From Laterigemmans sp052161645 (lineage in GTDB: Bacteria; Planctomycetota; Planctomycetia; Pirellulales; Pirellulaceae), in the NCBI GenBank assembly GCA_052161645.1, contig CP197414.1: a stretch of DNA of 64,000 nucleotides; one strand, written 5' to 3'. The position numbers and the translations under genes are program-made. How positions within the stretch are numbered: position 1 is the stretch's first letter; each line of letters opens with the position of its first letter. Of this stretch, positions 17,389 to 25,978 are shown piece after piece. The notes below the pieces were generated by a model. It saw only the letters and a program-made list of their open reading frames with translations, searched no databases and was not told the origin of the DNA.

Positions 17389-19781
17389 GGCAGCCCCACG
17401 CGTTTCCTGGTCCACCATTCGCAGCACAGCAGCACAACCAATGGCACAAACCAATAATAGGAATCCCACAACGAAGTCTGTGATCGTTCCAGTCGCCCCG
17501 AGCTCCGCGGCGCCAGAAAGTCCACCAGCTCATCCAGTTCGGCTGCTAACGATTCTCCACCACCAGCCGCGGCGATTCCAGACAATAGTTCTTGGTTGCG
17601 AGCCACAAAAACACCCTCTTGTGAAAACGCATCGGCAACGGTGAACTGGGTCGTCAAGCCGGCCAATTCCGGACCATAACCGCTGGCGGTCAGCCTGGTT
17701 TCATAGTTGCCCGCCAGTAGGCTTTCGCTGAGCCCCTGGTACAAGCCGGGCACGTGTCCATCGGCAATCAACGGAACTGATTGTACGATCTGGCCATCGC
17801 TGAGCAAATCAACTTGCACGGAACTTTCCGATTGATAGACCCCGCTTGCGTCCCGCAAACGAACTCGCAGGGCCGCCTGTTCGCCAACCGTGTATTGGAC
17901 TTTGCCGCTATCGAGCGCACCGACATCGTTGCGGACGGCCATCGGTGGTGGCATCAGCGAGAGGGCGAGTTGATTCCAAAATTTGGCGTGAATGGTATCA
18001 CCGACCAAATAACGCCACCGCCAAGTCTCTCCCGCAGCCAAATACAAGACGCGACCACCACCAAAGTTCTTCCTCACTAGTAAAGGATAGTTGAGATTGG
18101 CCACGCCGGTCGTCAGCAAGACTTCCGCATCTTGCCGCGCGCTGGTCATTCGCACTTGATGCGGGGGTGGCAGAGAGCTCCAGTCGAAATTATTCACTTG
18201 CTCCGTTCCGCCCATCAATTCCGGCTCGGCGGAAGCAACAAGGTTCAACCAACCCGATTCAGCCCCCACCGTGGTCGCCTCGATGCGTTCCGCATAAAAT
18301 CCCTTGGTGCCACCTATCCAACGGACCGGCATCAAAGGCTCTAATTGATTTTCCGCCAGCATCCACAAATGATCGCGAGTGCCATCGATCATGACTAAGG
18401 CACCGCCACGATCAACGTACCGGACAAACCAGTCAGGGATCTCATTTGGCAATAACGTCGCATCGACTTCCCCCAACACGACCAAGTCAAAATTCATCAA
18501 CTCGTCAAAGGTAGCGGGGAATTGAGTTGCTTCCCCACCTCGCGGAAGCTGCTGGGGATTAACGGTACCGGGGCCCAACTGGACGTGCGTGACATCCCAA
18601 TTAGGATCGCGTCCAAACAAATTTTTTAGATAGCGAAATTCCCAACGACTGCCGGCGGCTAACAGCAACACGCGGTACTCAGAACGAATGACAGCGATCG
18701 AAAACTGGCGTTGTTGATCATCAGACCGCAAATCCGTTTCCTCGATCCGACCGCCAGCCAAATCGGCTTCGGTGGCGATCGAAGCGGTGAACTGCAACGC
18801 TTGTGTGTCTCGGATGGCACGTCGTGACAGGGCGATCTCCGAGTTGGCCTCCTCGGGCTGGGCAGCTTGGTCATCGATGTCAAATTCAAAATTCAACTCA
18901 CCCAAGTTGGGAGCCGTGGCGGGCAATTGCTGTTGCCACACGATCTTACCTCCGGCGTCCGTAATGCGCACGATCGTCGGCTGTGGATTGGACATTACGC
19001 GTTTGTAACGCACTTTGCCCCGTAACAGATTCTGTGGACTCAGCTGTTGTGGATGTTGCAAATCGATGATTGCTAGGTCGTCAGGTTCCCGCTCATCCCC
19101 CACGCCGACGGTGGCCACGACGATTCCACGCCGCGCCAGCTCCTCGGCCACCTCGATCGGCGAATCGCCCAGATTGTTTCGCCCATCCGAAAGCAGCACC
19201 ACCGTGTGTTGCTGCGGATCGCCAGATTCCACGCCGCTGGTGTTATTTGGCATTGCTGCGGTTTGCGTCCGATCACTTGGCACCCCGTCAGCTTGCACAC
19301 GCCGCAAGAGTTCCGCCAAATCGGTCTCTTGAATTCCCGGCGACGAAATCACTTGCAGCTCATGCGTATCAGCTAATCGACCCAACAAGCCCTCGCCGCG
19401 TTTGGGATCGTCATCTTCTTCATCCTCATTGGGCAGCTCACCCAGCAACCGGGCGACCAAAGCGGCCCGATTCGCTTCCCCGGGGACATCTTCGGTTTGC
19501 ATGCTTTCGCTGGCGTCAACAACGAACGTCACCTTTCCGAGCGTACCGACGCGACGTTGATGCAGCAGTTGCGGGCCGACCATGATCAAGACCACCAGCA
19601 TGACAGCCAGGGCCCGCATCAGCGGCAGCCCCCAGGCCGGCCAACCGTTCAGTCCCCTAGTTTCCCGTCGATATAAGAAACCCACAAACAAAGCCAGCCC
19701 GACGGCTAGCGAAAAGCCGATGGTCAACGACAGGTCACCGTTGGCTTGAAGCGTCGTTTGGCTTTGCGTTCCGTCGATCAC
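17385..19781 (-). CDS. VWA and glutamine-amidotransferase-like membrane protein
   Basis: The 798-residue product starts at the GTG at 19779-19781, which overlaps the preceding stop as GTGA; the longer open frame to 20015 lies inside the upstream gene. There are two N-terminal transmembrane helices (about 16-36 and 53-72). A VWA domain follows with a MIDAS motif DASES beginning at Asp89 and a second motif LLSDGRNN. A class I glutamine-amidotransferase-like region comes next (NFDLVVLGEVDATLLPNEIP, GGALVMIDGTRDH), which lacks an obvious catalytic Cys. A C-terminal hydrophobic helix (YYWFVPLVVLLCCEWW) ends the protein. It probably faces the periplasm and binds a divalent metal and a partner. Confidence 0.8.
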   Translation of the reverse strand: MIDGTQSQTTLQANGDLSLTIGFSLAVGLALFVGFLYRRETRGLNGWPAWGLPLMRALAVMLVVLIMVGPQLLHQRRVGTLGKVTFVVDASESMQTEDVPGEANRAALVARLLGELPNEDEEDDDPKRGEGLLGRLADTHELQVISSPGIQETDLAELLRRVQADGVPSDRTQTAAMPNNTSGVESGDPQQHTVVLLSDGRNNLGDSPIEVAEELARRGIVVATVGVGDEREPDDLAIIDLQHPQQLSPQNLLRGKVRYKRVMSNPQPTIVRITDAGGKIVWQQQLPATAPNLGELNFEFDIDDQAAQPEEANSEIALSRRAIRDTQALQFTASIATEADLAGGRIEETDLRSDDQQRQFSIAVIRSEYRVLLLAAGSRWEFRYLKNLFGRDPNWDVTHVQLGPGTVNPQQLPRGGEATQFPATFDELMNFDLVVLGEVDATLLPNEIPDWFVRYVDRGGALVMIDGTRDHLWMLAENQLEPLMPVRWIGGTKGFYAERIEATTVGAESGWLNLVASAEPELMGGTEQVNNFDWSSLPPPHQVRMTSARQDAEVLLTTGVANLNYPLLVRKNFGGGRVLYLAAGETWRWRYLVGDTIHAKFWNQLALSLMPPPMAVRNDVGALDSGKVQYTVGEQAALRVRLRDASGVYQSESSVQVDLLSDGQIVQSVPLIADGHVPGLYQGLSESLLAGNYETRLTASGYGPELAGLTTQFTVADAFSQEGVFVARNQELLSGIAAAGGGESLAAELDELVDFLAPRSSGRLERSQTSLWDSYYWFVPLVVLLCCEWWTRKRVGLP

Positions 19782-22144
19782 GCCAGTCTCCCCAAAGACC
19801 AGACAACGATCCGCTCGATGACGAGCAGCGACAACACCAACCACCACAGCCAACGCCAGATTTCGCGACCCACCATATTCTCGCGATAACTCTGCAAGTA
19901 ATCCGCCAGCGAATCGGTGGTGGTAGCGCCCCATGACTCGGCAAAACGAGTCAACTGCGCGGCATTGAGATACTCGCGCTGCGATTCCACCGCGGCGCGG
20001 GGTGCCAGAAACCAACTCCCGACATTCTCACCAGCAATATCACCAGCTTCCACGCGATACAAACCCGCCGCACGCGTATCGAGCCAGCGGACCCGAGAAA
20101 GCTGGCCCTCGCTTTCAATCTTTAAACCACGAACCTCAGCACCCGACACGAAAGTGGCTTCCGGCGAAGTCGTTTGCTTAGGCAATAATGAACTGCTGGG
20201 AAACGTAAATCGCAAATCGTCTTTCTGCCACTGGCCAGCTAGCACCACTTCACCAGGCTGTCCTGGAGGAGCTGTCTGCGATTGCGAAACGGCGGGGGCG
20301 ACATGTTCAACCAAACGTTGCACGAATGGCAAAAATGCGGGGCGAAGAGGAAGGTTGGTCCAGCTCGGATCGGCGGTGGTGTTCACCCAGAGAATCGCTC
20401 CCGAGTTTGGCTGTCCCAACGCCGAACCGCGGGGCAACTCCAACACGAAAGGTATTCCATTCTCAAAACTCGCCACCACGCGACAACCATCCGCGCGGCG
20501 CGTCACATCGATGGGCAAAGCCGATTGCACGTTGGCCGCCGTGAGTGGTGCCGCCAAGTTGTCATTAAAATAGCTCAATGCTGGATGCTCCACCCGCGCT
20601 CCGCTCACTCGCGTCGGCCAACGATTTTCTGCAAGCCGAATGTCAGCCGGCAAGTTGTCAGCCTGTGACTTACCAGCCGCAGCAGGCAATAATCCGTTGC
20701 CATCACGCCACAGTTGTTCATTAACCCAAGCGATATCTGCCAACATGCGCGAGCCTGAGAAAATCACCACCCCGCCACCCGCGGCAACAAACGCATCGAG
20801 CGCTCGCAACTCGGCCTGTGCTAATTGTGTCGCGTCAGCCAAAATCACAACTTCACACTGTTCCAAACGTTGCTCCGTCAGTTGACCAACTTCGCATTGC
20901 TCGGCCTGCATGGAATCGACGTTGACGTTTCCCTCTCGTCTACCACCGGCGAAGGCAAAGGGACTGAGGGCGGCGAGCAGAAAATCAGCGGAAGCCTGCT
21001 CGCGATCTGCCGTGGTCTCGCGCGAATTCGTGACCACGACCACATCTAACGGTGGTGCGATTGTGGCCAGCAGCAAAGCGAAATTGTCGGCAGCGATCGC
21101 ATCCTCACGACGCAGTCGCACCGAAACGGGAAAATAGTTGGCGGGCTGCAGCGTATCGAGAGCGACAACGGCAGGTTGAGTTGTCTCAATGGGAACAACT
21201 GTCTCAGGAATCTGATAGGTAAAAGGCACCTGAAGCATCCCCCGGGCTGGTACATCCACAGCCACGCGGTGCAGCACTTTATCATCCCGCAGAAACTCCA
21301 CTTGAAGCTCATCGCAGACTTGATCGCCATCGTTGGTCAAGACGGCAACGATTTCCACGCGGTCACCGGCGGTCCACCGTGCGGGGCTTACCTCCAATCG
21401 CTCGATCGCCACGTTTGCACGCCGACCCGCGAGATCTGTCTGCTCCACTTCGCTGGCCAACTGAGTTGAAAACAACGTGATCATCGGAGGCACAGCGAAC
21501 TTCGCGCGAGCCGCTTGCAATTGGTCAATCTCGGCTTCACTCAAACTTCTCCACTCAGCAGCTTGGAAGTCAGACACGACCACGATGTGATGGGGGCCGC
21601 CGGGATAGCGTGCTGCCGAATCCAACACCGTCAACAAAGCGTTGATGGGAGCGATTCCACTACTCAACGGCTGAAGCTGTGCTAAAGTCTCTGCGATCTC
21701 ATCACTGACAGCGACCTCGCGCGTTTGACTGCCCAGCAGAAATAATCGCGGCGTGGTTTCGGGTAACCTTGCGGGCAATTGTTGAAGAAAATCTGTGGCG
21801 CGTTCCCACGGACTTTCGCCATTTTCCTCAGCGGCCGCCATGGAGATGGTATCGTCGAGAAGCATAATGGCCGCTCCGGCGCTGCTGCCACCCTCCGCCC
21901 ACTGACTCACGAGCAGGGGTCGGGCGAGACAGAGGGCCAACACAATGGGGATGGCACAGCGGATCAACAGCAACAGCCACTCTCGCCAGCGAATCCTTCG
22001 TTGATTGTCTTGAATCACCCTGTCCAACAGGTGCATCGCACCCCAATCAACAATCTGAAACTTGCTACGATTCAGTAGCTGAATCACCAGGGGAATGGCG
22101 GCTGCCGCGGCACCGAACAATAGCAAGCCGTTGAGGAAAGTCAT
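19778..22144 (-). CDS. BatA-domain (aerotolerance-type) membrane protein
   Basis: The 788-residue protein begins with the BatA N-terminal domain: helix FLNGLLLFGAAAAAIPLVI, then LLNRSKFQIVDWGAMHLL, RRIRWREWLLLLIRC and a second helix. A VWA-like domain follows whose metal site is degenerate (LLDDTIS). A CARDB/beta-sandwich part and a GATase-like part lie further on (ALDAFVAAGGGVVIFSGSRM). The last helix is RWLWWLVLSLLVIERIVVW. It overlaps DUF58 upstream (ATGA) and the VWA protein downstream (GTGA). In related operons such proteins form the membrane side of a MoxR-VWA system. Confidence 0.85.
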   Translation of the reverse strand: MTFLNGLLLFGAAAAAIPLVIQLLNRSKFQIVDWGAMHLLDRVIQDNQRRIRWREWLLLLIRCAIPIVLALCLARPLLVSQWAEGGSSAGAAIMLLDDTISMAAAEENGESPWERATDFLQQLPARLPETTPRLFLLGSQTREVAVSDEIAETLAQLQPLSSGIAPINALLTVLDSAARYPGGPHHIVVVSDFQAAEWRSLSEAEIDQLQAARAKFAVPPMITLFSTQLASEVEQTDLAGRRANVAIERLEVSPARWTAGDRVEIVAVLTNDGDQVCDELQVEFLRDDKVLHRVAVDVPARGMLQVPFTYQIPETVVPIETTQPAVVALDTLQPANYFPVSVRLRREDAIAADNFALLLATIAPPLDVVVVTNSRETTADREQASADFLLAALSPFAFAGGRREGNVNVDSMQAEQCEVGQLTEQRLEQCEVVILADATQLAQAELRALDAFVAAGGGVVIFSGSRMLADIAWVNEQLWRDGNGLLPAAAGKSQADNLPADIRLAENRWPTRVSGARVEHPALSYFNDNLAAPLTAANVQSALPIDVTRRADGCRVVASFENGIPFVLELPRGSALGQPNSGAILWVNTTADPSWTNLPLRPAFLPFVQRLVEHVAPAVSQSQTAPPGQPGEVVLAGQWQKDDLRFTFPSSSLLPKQTTSPEATFVSGAEVRGLKIESEGQLSRVRWLDTRAAGLYRVEAGDIAGENVGSWFLAPRAAVESQREYLNAAQLTRFAESWGATTTDSLADYLQSYRENMVGREIWRWLWWLVLSLLVIERIVVWSLGRLA

Positions 22145-23055
22145 CCGCGGTTTCTCCCCGACGTCAACAGTTGGGCGAGCACATCGGCAACTTCTTGATC
22201 GCTGGTTACGGTCATCCAGTTGACACGACTACGTCCAAACGCCTCGCCCAATTCCGCCTGAAACTTTTCAAAGCGTTGCAGATAGCTCTTGCGCAGCCTG
22301 CCGGAATCAATCCGTTGCAGTAACTTACCCGCTTCCAATGAACGAAACTGGGTCATGTTCTGAAAGGGAAAGTCCACTTCATCAGGGTCCAGAACCTGGA
22401 ACACCAACACATCGTTTTTGGCTTGTACAAATTGAGACAGTGATTGTGCCAACTTGCTAATATCGCCAAAGCAGTCCGAGAACAACACCACCAAACCACC
22501 GCGGCGAAGTTTGGGCACCAACGTGTGTAAGGCAAAGTCTTGCGGCTCACCCCGCTCCACGTCCGCCGGTGTTGCCTTCAGTTCACTTAAACATGTCGCC
22601 ACGGCACCCAAGTGCGTGACCAAGCTGCGTGGCGGCAAGTAGCGATGAATCGACTTATCAAACGATACCAAGCCAACGCTATCTTGCTGATGAATCATTA
22701 AGTACGCCATCGCCGCTGCCAACCGACTGGCATACTGCAGTTTGCTTTGCCCGCCACTCCGCGAACCGCTGTACGCCATTGAGCCGCTGGAGTCGACAAC
22801 TAAATGGCAACGTAGGTTGGTCTCCTCTTCGTATTGGCGGATGTATAGGCGATCACTTTTGCCAAACACTTTCCAGTCGATACCTCGCAGGGCGTCCCCT
22901 TTGGAATAGGGTCGATGTTCGCGAAAATCGACGCTTTGTCCCTTGTTGGGTGAACGATGCAGCCCGCTGCAAAATCCCTCCACGCGATGGCGAACCAGGA
23001 CTTGCAAGTTGCGCAACCGACTTAAATCATCGGGTTGTAGCAAGTCGGTGATCAC
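22141..23055 (-). CDS. DUF58 domain protein
   Basis: The 304-residue protein carries the DUF58 signature: VDFREHRPYSKGDALRGIDW, FGKSDRLYIRQYEEE, then a VWA-like fold with an intact MIDAS motif DSSGSM at about residue 88. DUF58 proteins are regular partners of MoxR AAA ATPases. The start is a GTG at 23053-23055 overlapping the MoxR stop (GTGA). The stop overlaps the BatA-like start (ATGA). It is predicted to be cytoplasmic, since no signal peptide or transmembrane helix is evident. Confidence 0.9.
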   Translation of the reverse strand: MITDLLQPDDLSRLRNLQVLVRHRVEGFCSGLHRSPNKGQSVDFREHRPYSKGDALRGIDWKVFGKSDRLYIRQYEEETNLRCHLVVDSSGSMAYSGSRSGGQSKLQYASRLAAAMAYLMIHQQDSVGLVSFDKSIHRYLPPRSLVTHLGAVATCLSELKATPADVERGEPQDFALHTLVPKLRRGGLVVLFSDCFGDISKLAQSLSQFVQAKNDVLVFQVLDPDEVDFPFQNMTQFRSLEAGKLLQRIDSGRLRKSYLQRFEKFQAELGEAFGRSRVNWMTVTSDQEVADVLAQLLTSGRNRG

Positions 23056-24077
23056 AACGGTTTTACCTTAGGACGCGGCATCTCTGCTAACAAACGCTCG
23101 ATAAGATGATCCGAATTGATCCCGTCTGCTTCGGCAGCGAATGTGGGTACGATGCGATGGCGGAGAACTGGCAGCGCCAAATGCTCGATATCTTCGATGG
23201 TCACATGAGTGCGTCCCAGCAACAACGCGCGGGCTTTACCGGCTAACACTAATTGTTGGCTAGCCCGTGGCCCGGGGCCCCAATCGACGCCGCTTTTGAC
23301 CCAATCCTTTACGTCGGGATTCCTGGGTCGAATCCCGCGTACTAAATCGAGCACAAAAGCTTTCACGTGCTCAGGCAGCGGCACCCCACGAACGGTTTCT
23401 TGAAAAGCGATGATTTCATCACCACTGACCACGGGCTCCAGTTTAGTGGCATAAGTTCCCGTGGTGCGATCAATGATCATCCCCTCTTCTTCACGATTGG
23501 GATAATCGACGACAACGTGAAACAAGAATCGATCCCGTTGCGCCTCGGGCAATGGGTAAGTCCCCTCTTGCTCGATCGGATTTTGCGTTGCCAACACAAA
23601 AAAGGGTTCACTAAGCGGATAAGTGACGCCACCGATCGTGACCTCATGTTCCTGCATCGCCTCCAGCAACGCCGCTTGGGTCTTCGGCGGCGTGCGGTTG
23701 ATCTCATCGGCCAGCAACATCTGGGTGAAAATCGGTCCTTTCTCAAACACCAGCTCGCGATGTCCAGTCCCCGAGTTCTCTTGGATGATGTCAGTTCCCG
23801 TGATATCTGCGGGCATTAAATCGGGCGTAAATTGGATGCGGCGAAAATCGAGATTCATCGACTGCGCCAAGGAGCGAATCATTAACGTTTTCGCCAGCCC
23901 CGGCACTCCCTCGAGTAAACAGTGCCCACGAGCCAAGATGGCGACCAGCAATTGATCGATCGTCTCCTGTTGACCGACCACAATCCGAGCGACTTGGCTG
24001 CGCACTTGGCGACATTTTTCCACAAGTAAACGAGCCCGCTCGGCATCGTCCATTTTCGTCAATTCGGCACTATTCAC
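23052..24077 (-). CDS. MoxR-family AAA+ ATPase
   Basis: The 341-residue ATPase has Walker A GVPGLAKT, a Walker B region LLADEINRTPPKTQAALLEA, the pre-sensor insert EVTIGGVTYPL, sensor 1 VLATQNPIEQEGTYPLPEAQ and a C-terminal lid. These are all hallmarks of MoxR. Such ATPases act as chaperones for VWA-domain partners, which follow immediately in this operon. The first codon of the open frame is a GTG at 24075-24077, and the ATG at 24053 (MDDAERARLL) is an alternative. It is the first gene of the six-gene operon. Confidence 0.93.
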   Translation of the reverse strand: MNSAELTKMDDAERARLLVEKCRQVRSQVARIVVGQQETIDQLLVAILARGHCLLEGVPGLAKTLMIRSLAQSMNLDFRRIQFTPDLMPADITGTDIIQENSGTGHRELVFEKGPIFTQMLLADEINRTPPKTQAALLEAMQEHEVTIGGVTYPLSEPFFVLATQNPIEQEGTYPLPEAQRDRFLFHVVVDYPNREEEGMIIDRTTGTYATKLEPVVSGDEIIAFQETVRGVPLPEHVKAFVLDLVRGIRPRNPDVKDWVKSGVDWGPGPRASQQLVLAGKARALLLGRTHVTIEDIEHLALPVLRHRIVPTFAAEADGINSDHLIERLLAEMPRPKVKPL

Positions 24078-24383
24078 GCGGGTTCTAGCTGCTGTGAGGT
24101 ATAACGGCGAAGTACGGACGGGGGCCCGTATCGAGGTTCATGCGGCGCTTTCTGGCTCCCATGATAGCTGTCAACCCGTCGCCTCGCGAGCAGCGTTGCT
24201 TTAGACTGTTTTGCAGAACCGCTGGCTCAGCTGTAATTTGCAGAACCGCTGTCCCAGCTGTTTGCCGTGCTGCGCAATGTAGAACTGTTGTCCCAGCTGT
24301 TTGCGCACGACAAGCGATTGGGGACAATCGCTCTACATTTTTCATTTTTAAAAACTCTGCCTCTTTTGCGATTGGTGTACTGC
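24078..24383. other. Divergent intergenic region rich in palindromes
   Basis: This 306-nt gap lies between the MoxR operon (minus) and the HIT gene (plus). Both promoters should be here, but no convincing -35/-10 pair was seen. Most of the right half is the repeat cluster at 24212-24332. Confidence 0.4.
24212..24332. repeat. Cluster of short palindromic repeats
   Basis: Three related 23-nt units lie at 24212-24234, 24239-24261 and 24278-24300, sharing the pattern TGYAGAACYGYTGKCYCAGC. In each, AAC-GCTG-type and CAGC-GTT-type arms can pair around a 3-nt loop. A fourth, different palindrome is perfect: AGCGATTG-GGGA-CAATCGCT (24313-24332). Intergenic clusters of this kind resemble REP-type elements. 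Confidence 0.65.
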
Positions 24384-24725
24384 ATGGCCGAGACGATTTT
24401 TACAAAAATTATCAATCGCGAACTCTCAGCCGAGATCCTCTACGAAGACGAACTCTGCTTGGCTTTTCGCGACATCAGTCCGCAAGCCCCCGTGCACTTT
24501 CTCGTCATCCCCAAAAAACCGATCGTTTCGTTAGCCACTGCCGACGACGATGACACTCATTTGCTAGGGCATCTGCTGCGGGTTGTCGCCAAGGTGGCGA
24601 TGATGGAAGGCCTCAGCGACGGGTACCGCGTGGTCACCAACATCGGCCAAGATGGCGGACAATCAGTCGAACATCTTCATCTGCACATCCTCGGCGGTCG
24701 ATCGATGAGTTGGCCACCAGGATGA
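24384..24725 (+). CDS. HIT-family nucleotide-binding hydrolase
   Basis: The 113-residue protein is a typical HIT protein: MAETIFTKIINRELSAEILY at the start, a purine-pocket region (PVHFLVIPKKPI), and the histidine triad HLHLHILGGR at about residues 97-106. Relatives hydrolyse purine nucleoside phosphoramidates or dinucleotides. The frame is open upstream from 24267, but homology and length support the ATG at 24384. The last codons overlap the next gene as ATGA, so the methyltransferase is translationally coupled. Confidence 0.94.
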   Translation: MAETIFTKIINRELSAEILYEDELCLAFRDISPQAPVHFLVIPKKPIVSLATADDDDTHLLGHLLRVVAKVAMMEGLSDGYRVVTNIGQDGGQSVEHLHLHILGGRSMSWPPG

Positions 24726-25897
24726 GCGATGAAGAATTTACCCGCGCATCAACTTGGGTGGAATCGCTGCTGTTAGAGCGGGCCGAGCAAGTGCTGCGCG
24801 GAAACGAACCTTCTGAATTGGGTGATAAATCGATTCATGTGCTGGCGGCCACGACAGAGTTGGGACGATGCGCCGCGGCGTTGCATGAAGCTGGTCATCG
24901 CATTGATTTGTTCGAGCCCGAGCATTATCGATTTCGCTTGCTGCGGGAAGCCTTACAACTGGAAGTCCATCCGATCGGGGAATCTCTAGCAGAGCAAACG
25001 ACCGCCGTGGCGGCACGCGAGCAGCTGACCCTCTATTGTCAAAGCGATCCACCAGCAGAGGCCGCTTATTCGGTTGGTATTTTGGGACTTCGTCGGGATG
25101 GTTCCGCGGAATGGAGTCGTGATCTAATCCAGTTGTTTTGCTCACGTTTGCAGCCCATGGGTATTTTGATCGTTGCCGTCGATCATCCAGACGACCAATG
25201 GCTGGGTGATCAATTGCGTAAACTGGCCCGCTCCCCAAAAGCATTAAAGCGTTATCGTTCCGTCGATGAGAGAGCATTGCATGGTGCAACCGCCTATGTA
25301 ATTCGCCAAGATGACTTAGACTTGCGAGTCCGCGATTTTCAATGTCAATTTGCCTTTCGGGATGCGGGTCAATTGATCCAAGCCATCAGTCGGCCCGGTG
25401 TCTTCTCACATCGCCGTCTCGATCTTGGCGCGCGACGCTTAATGGATGAAATGGTGATCCCAGCAGGCAGCCACGTGCTCGACATCGGTTGCGGCTCTGG
25501 GGTTGTCGGTTTTGCTGCGGCTCGACGCGACCCTACGGTTCGCGTGACTGCATTGGACAGCAGCGCGCGGGCGATCGCGTGCACTCAATTAGGAGCGGAG
25601 TTAAACGACCTGACAGCCCAAATTCGTGTCCACCTTTCCTCAGATGGCACGGTTCCGGAGGGGCACAAGTTTGACATCGCGTTGGCGAACCCGCCCTACT
25701 TTGCCAATCTCCGCGTGGCGGAAATGTTTCTCGCCGCATCGCATCGCTCATTGCGCCCCGGCGGAAAGATTTTTGCCGTGGGGAAGCAACCTGATTGGTA
25801 CCAGACTCAGCTGCCACGTTGGTTTGATCGCGTCCAAATACACACGCGTGGTGGTGGTTATTGCTTGGCCACTGGGACGCGTGCCGAGTCAACTTAA
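24722..25897 (+). CDS. RsmC/RlmG-like class I methyltransferase
   Basis: The 391-residue protein has a weakly conserved N-terminal half and a C-terminal methyltransferase-small domain. The latter opens with PGVFSHRRLDLGARRL, has SAM motif I VLDIGCGSGVVGFAAA at about 257-272, and catalytic motif ANPPYF at about 326. NPPY and the PGVFS segment are typical of rRNA guanine-N2 methyltransferases such as RsmC and RlmG. The two-domain layout with a decayed first domain also fits RsmC. The start at 24722 overlaps the HIT stop (ATGA). Which rRNA position is modified cannot be told. Confidence 0.82.
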   Translation: MSDEEFTRASTWVESLLLERAEQVLRGNEPSELGDKSIHVLAATTELGRCAAALHEAGHRIDLFEPEHYRFRLLREALQLEVHPIGESLAEQTTAVAAREQLTLYCQSDPPAEAAYSVGILGLRRDGSAEWSRDLIQLFCSRLQPMGILIVAVDHPDDQWLGDQLRKLARSPKALKRYRSVDERALHGATAYVIRQDDLDLRVRDFQCQFAFRDAGQLIQAISRPGVFSHRRLDLGARRLMDEMVIPAGSHVLDIGCGSGVVGFAAARRDPTVRVTALDSSARAIACTQLGAELNDLTAQIRVHLSSDGTVPEGHKFDIALANPPYFANLRVAEMFLAASHRSLRPGGKIFAVGKQPDWYQTQLPRWFDRVQIHTRGGGYCLATGTRAEST

Positions 25898-25978
25898 GTC
25901 CGCCCAGATTTGAACACTGATAAAGCCACGTTCGTGAGCCGCTTTCGATCCAATTCCCAGTCCCAGCAGTCTGCCGAC

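Noticed and set aside
17389..17469. Longer N-terminus for the coiled-coil protein
   Set aside because: It would overlap the upstream gene by 85 nt, while the ATG at 17388 gives the 4-bp overlap seen at all other junctions.
19782..20015. 78 extra N-terminal residues for the VWA/GATase-like protein
   Set aside because: They lie inside the BatA-like gene in another frame, and the GTG at 19781 precedes the transmembrane segments directly.
24710..24721. Earlier ATG for the RsmC-like methyltransferase
   Set aside because: It would extend into the HIT gene; the ATGA overlap at 24722 is the more usual arrangement.
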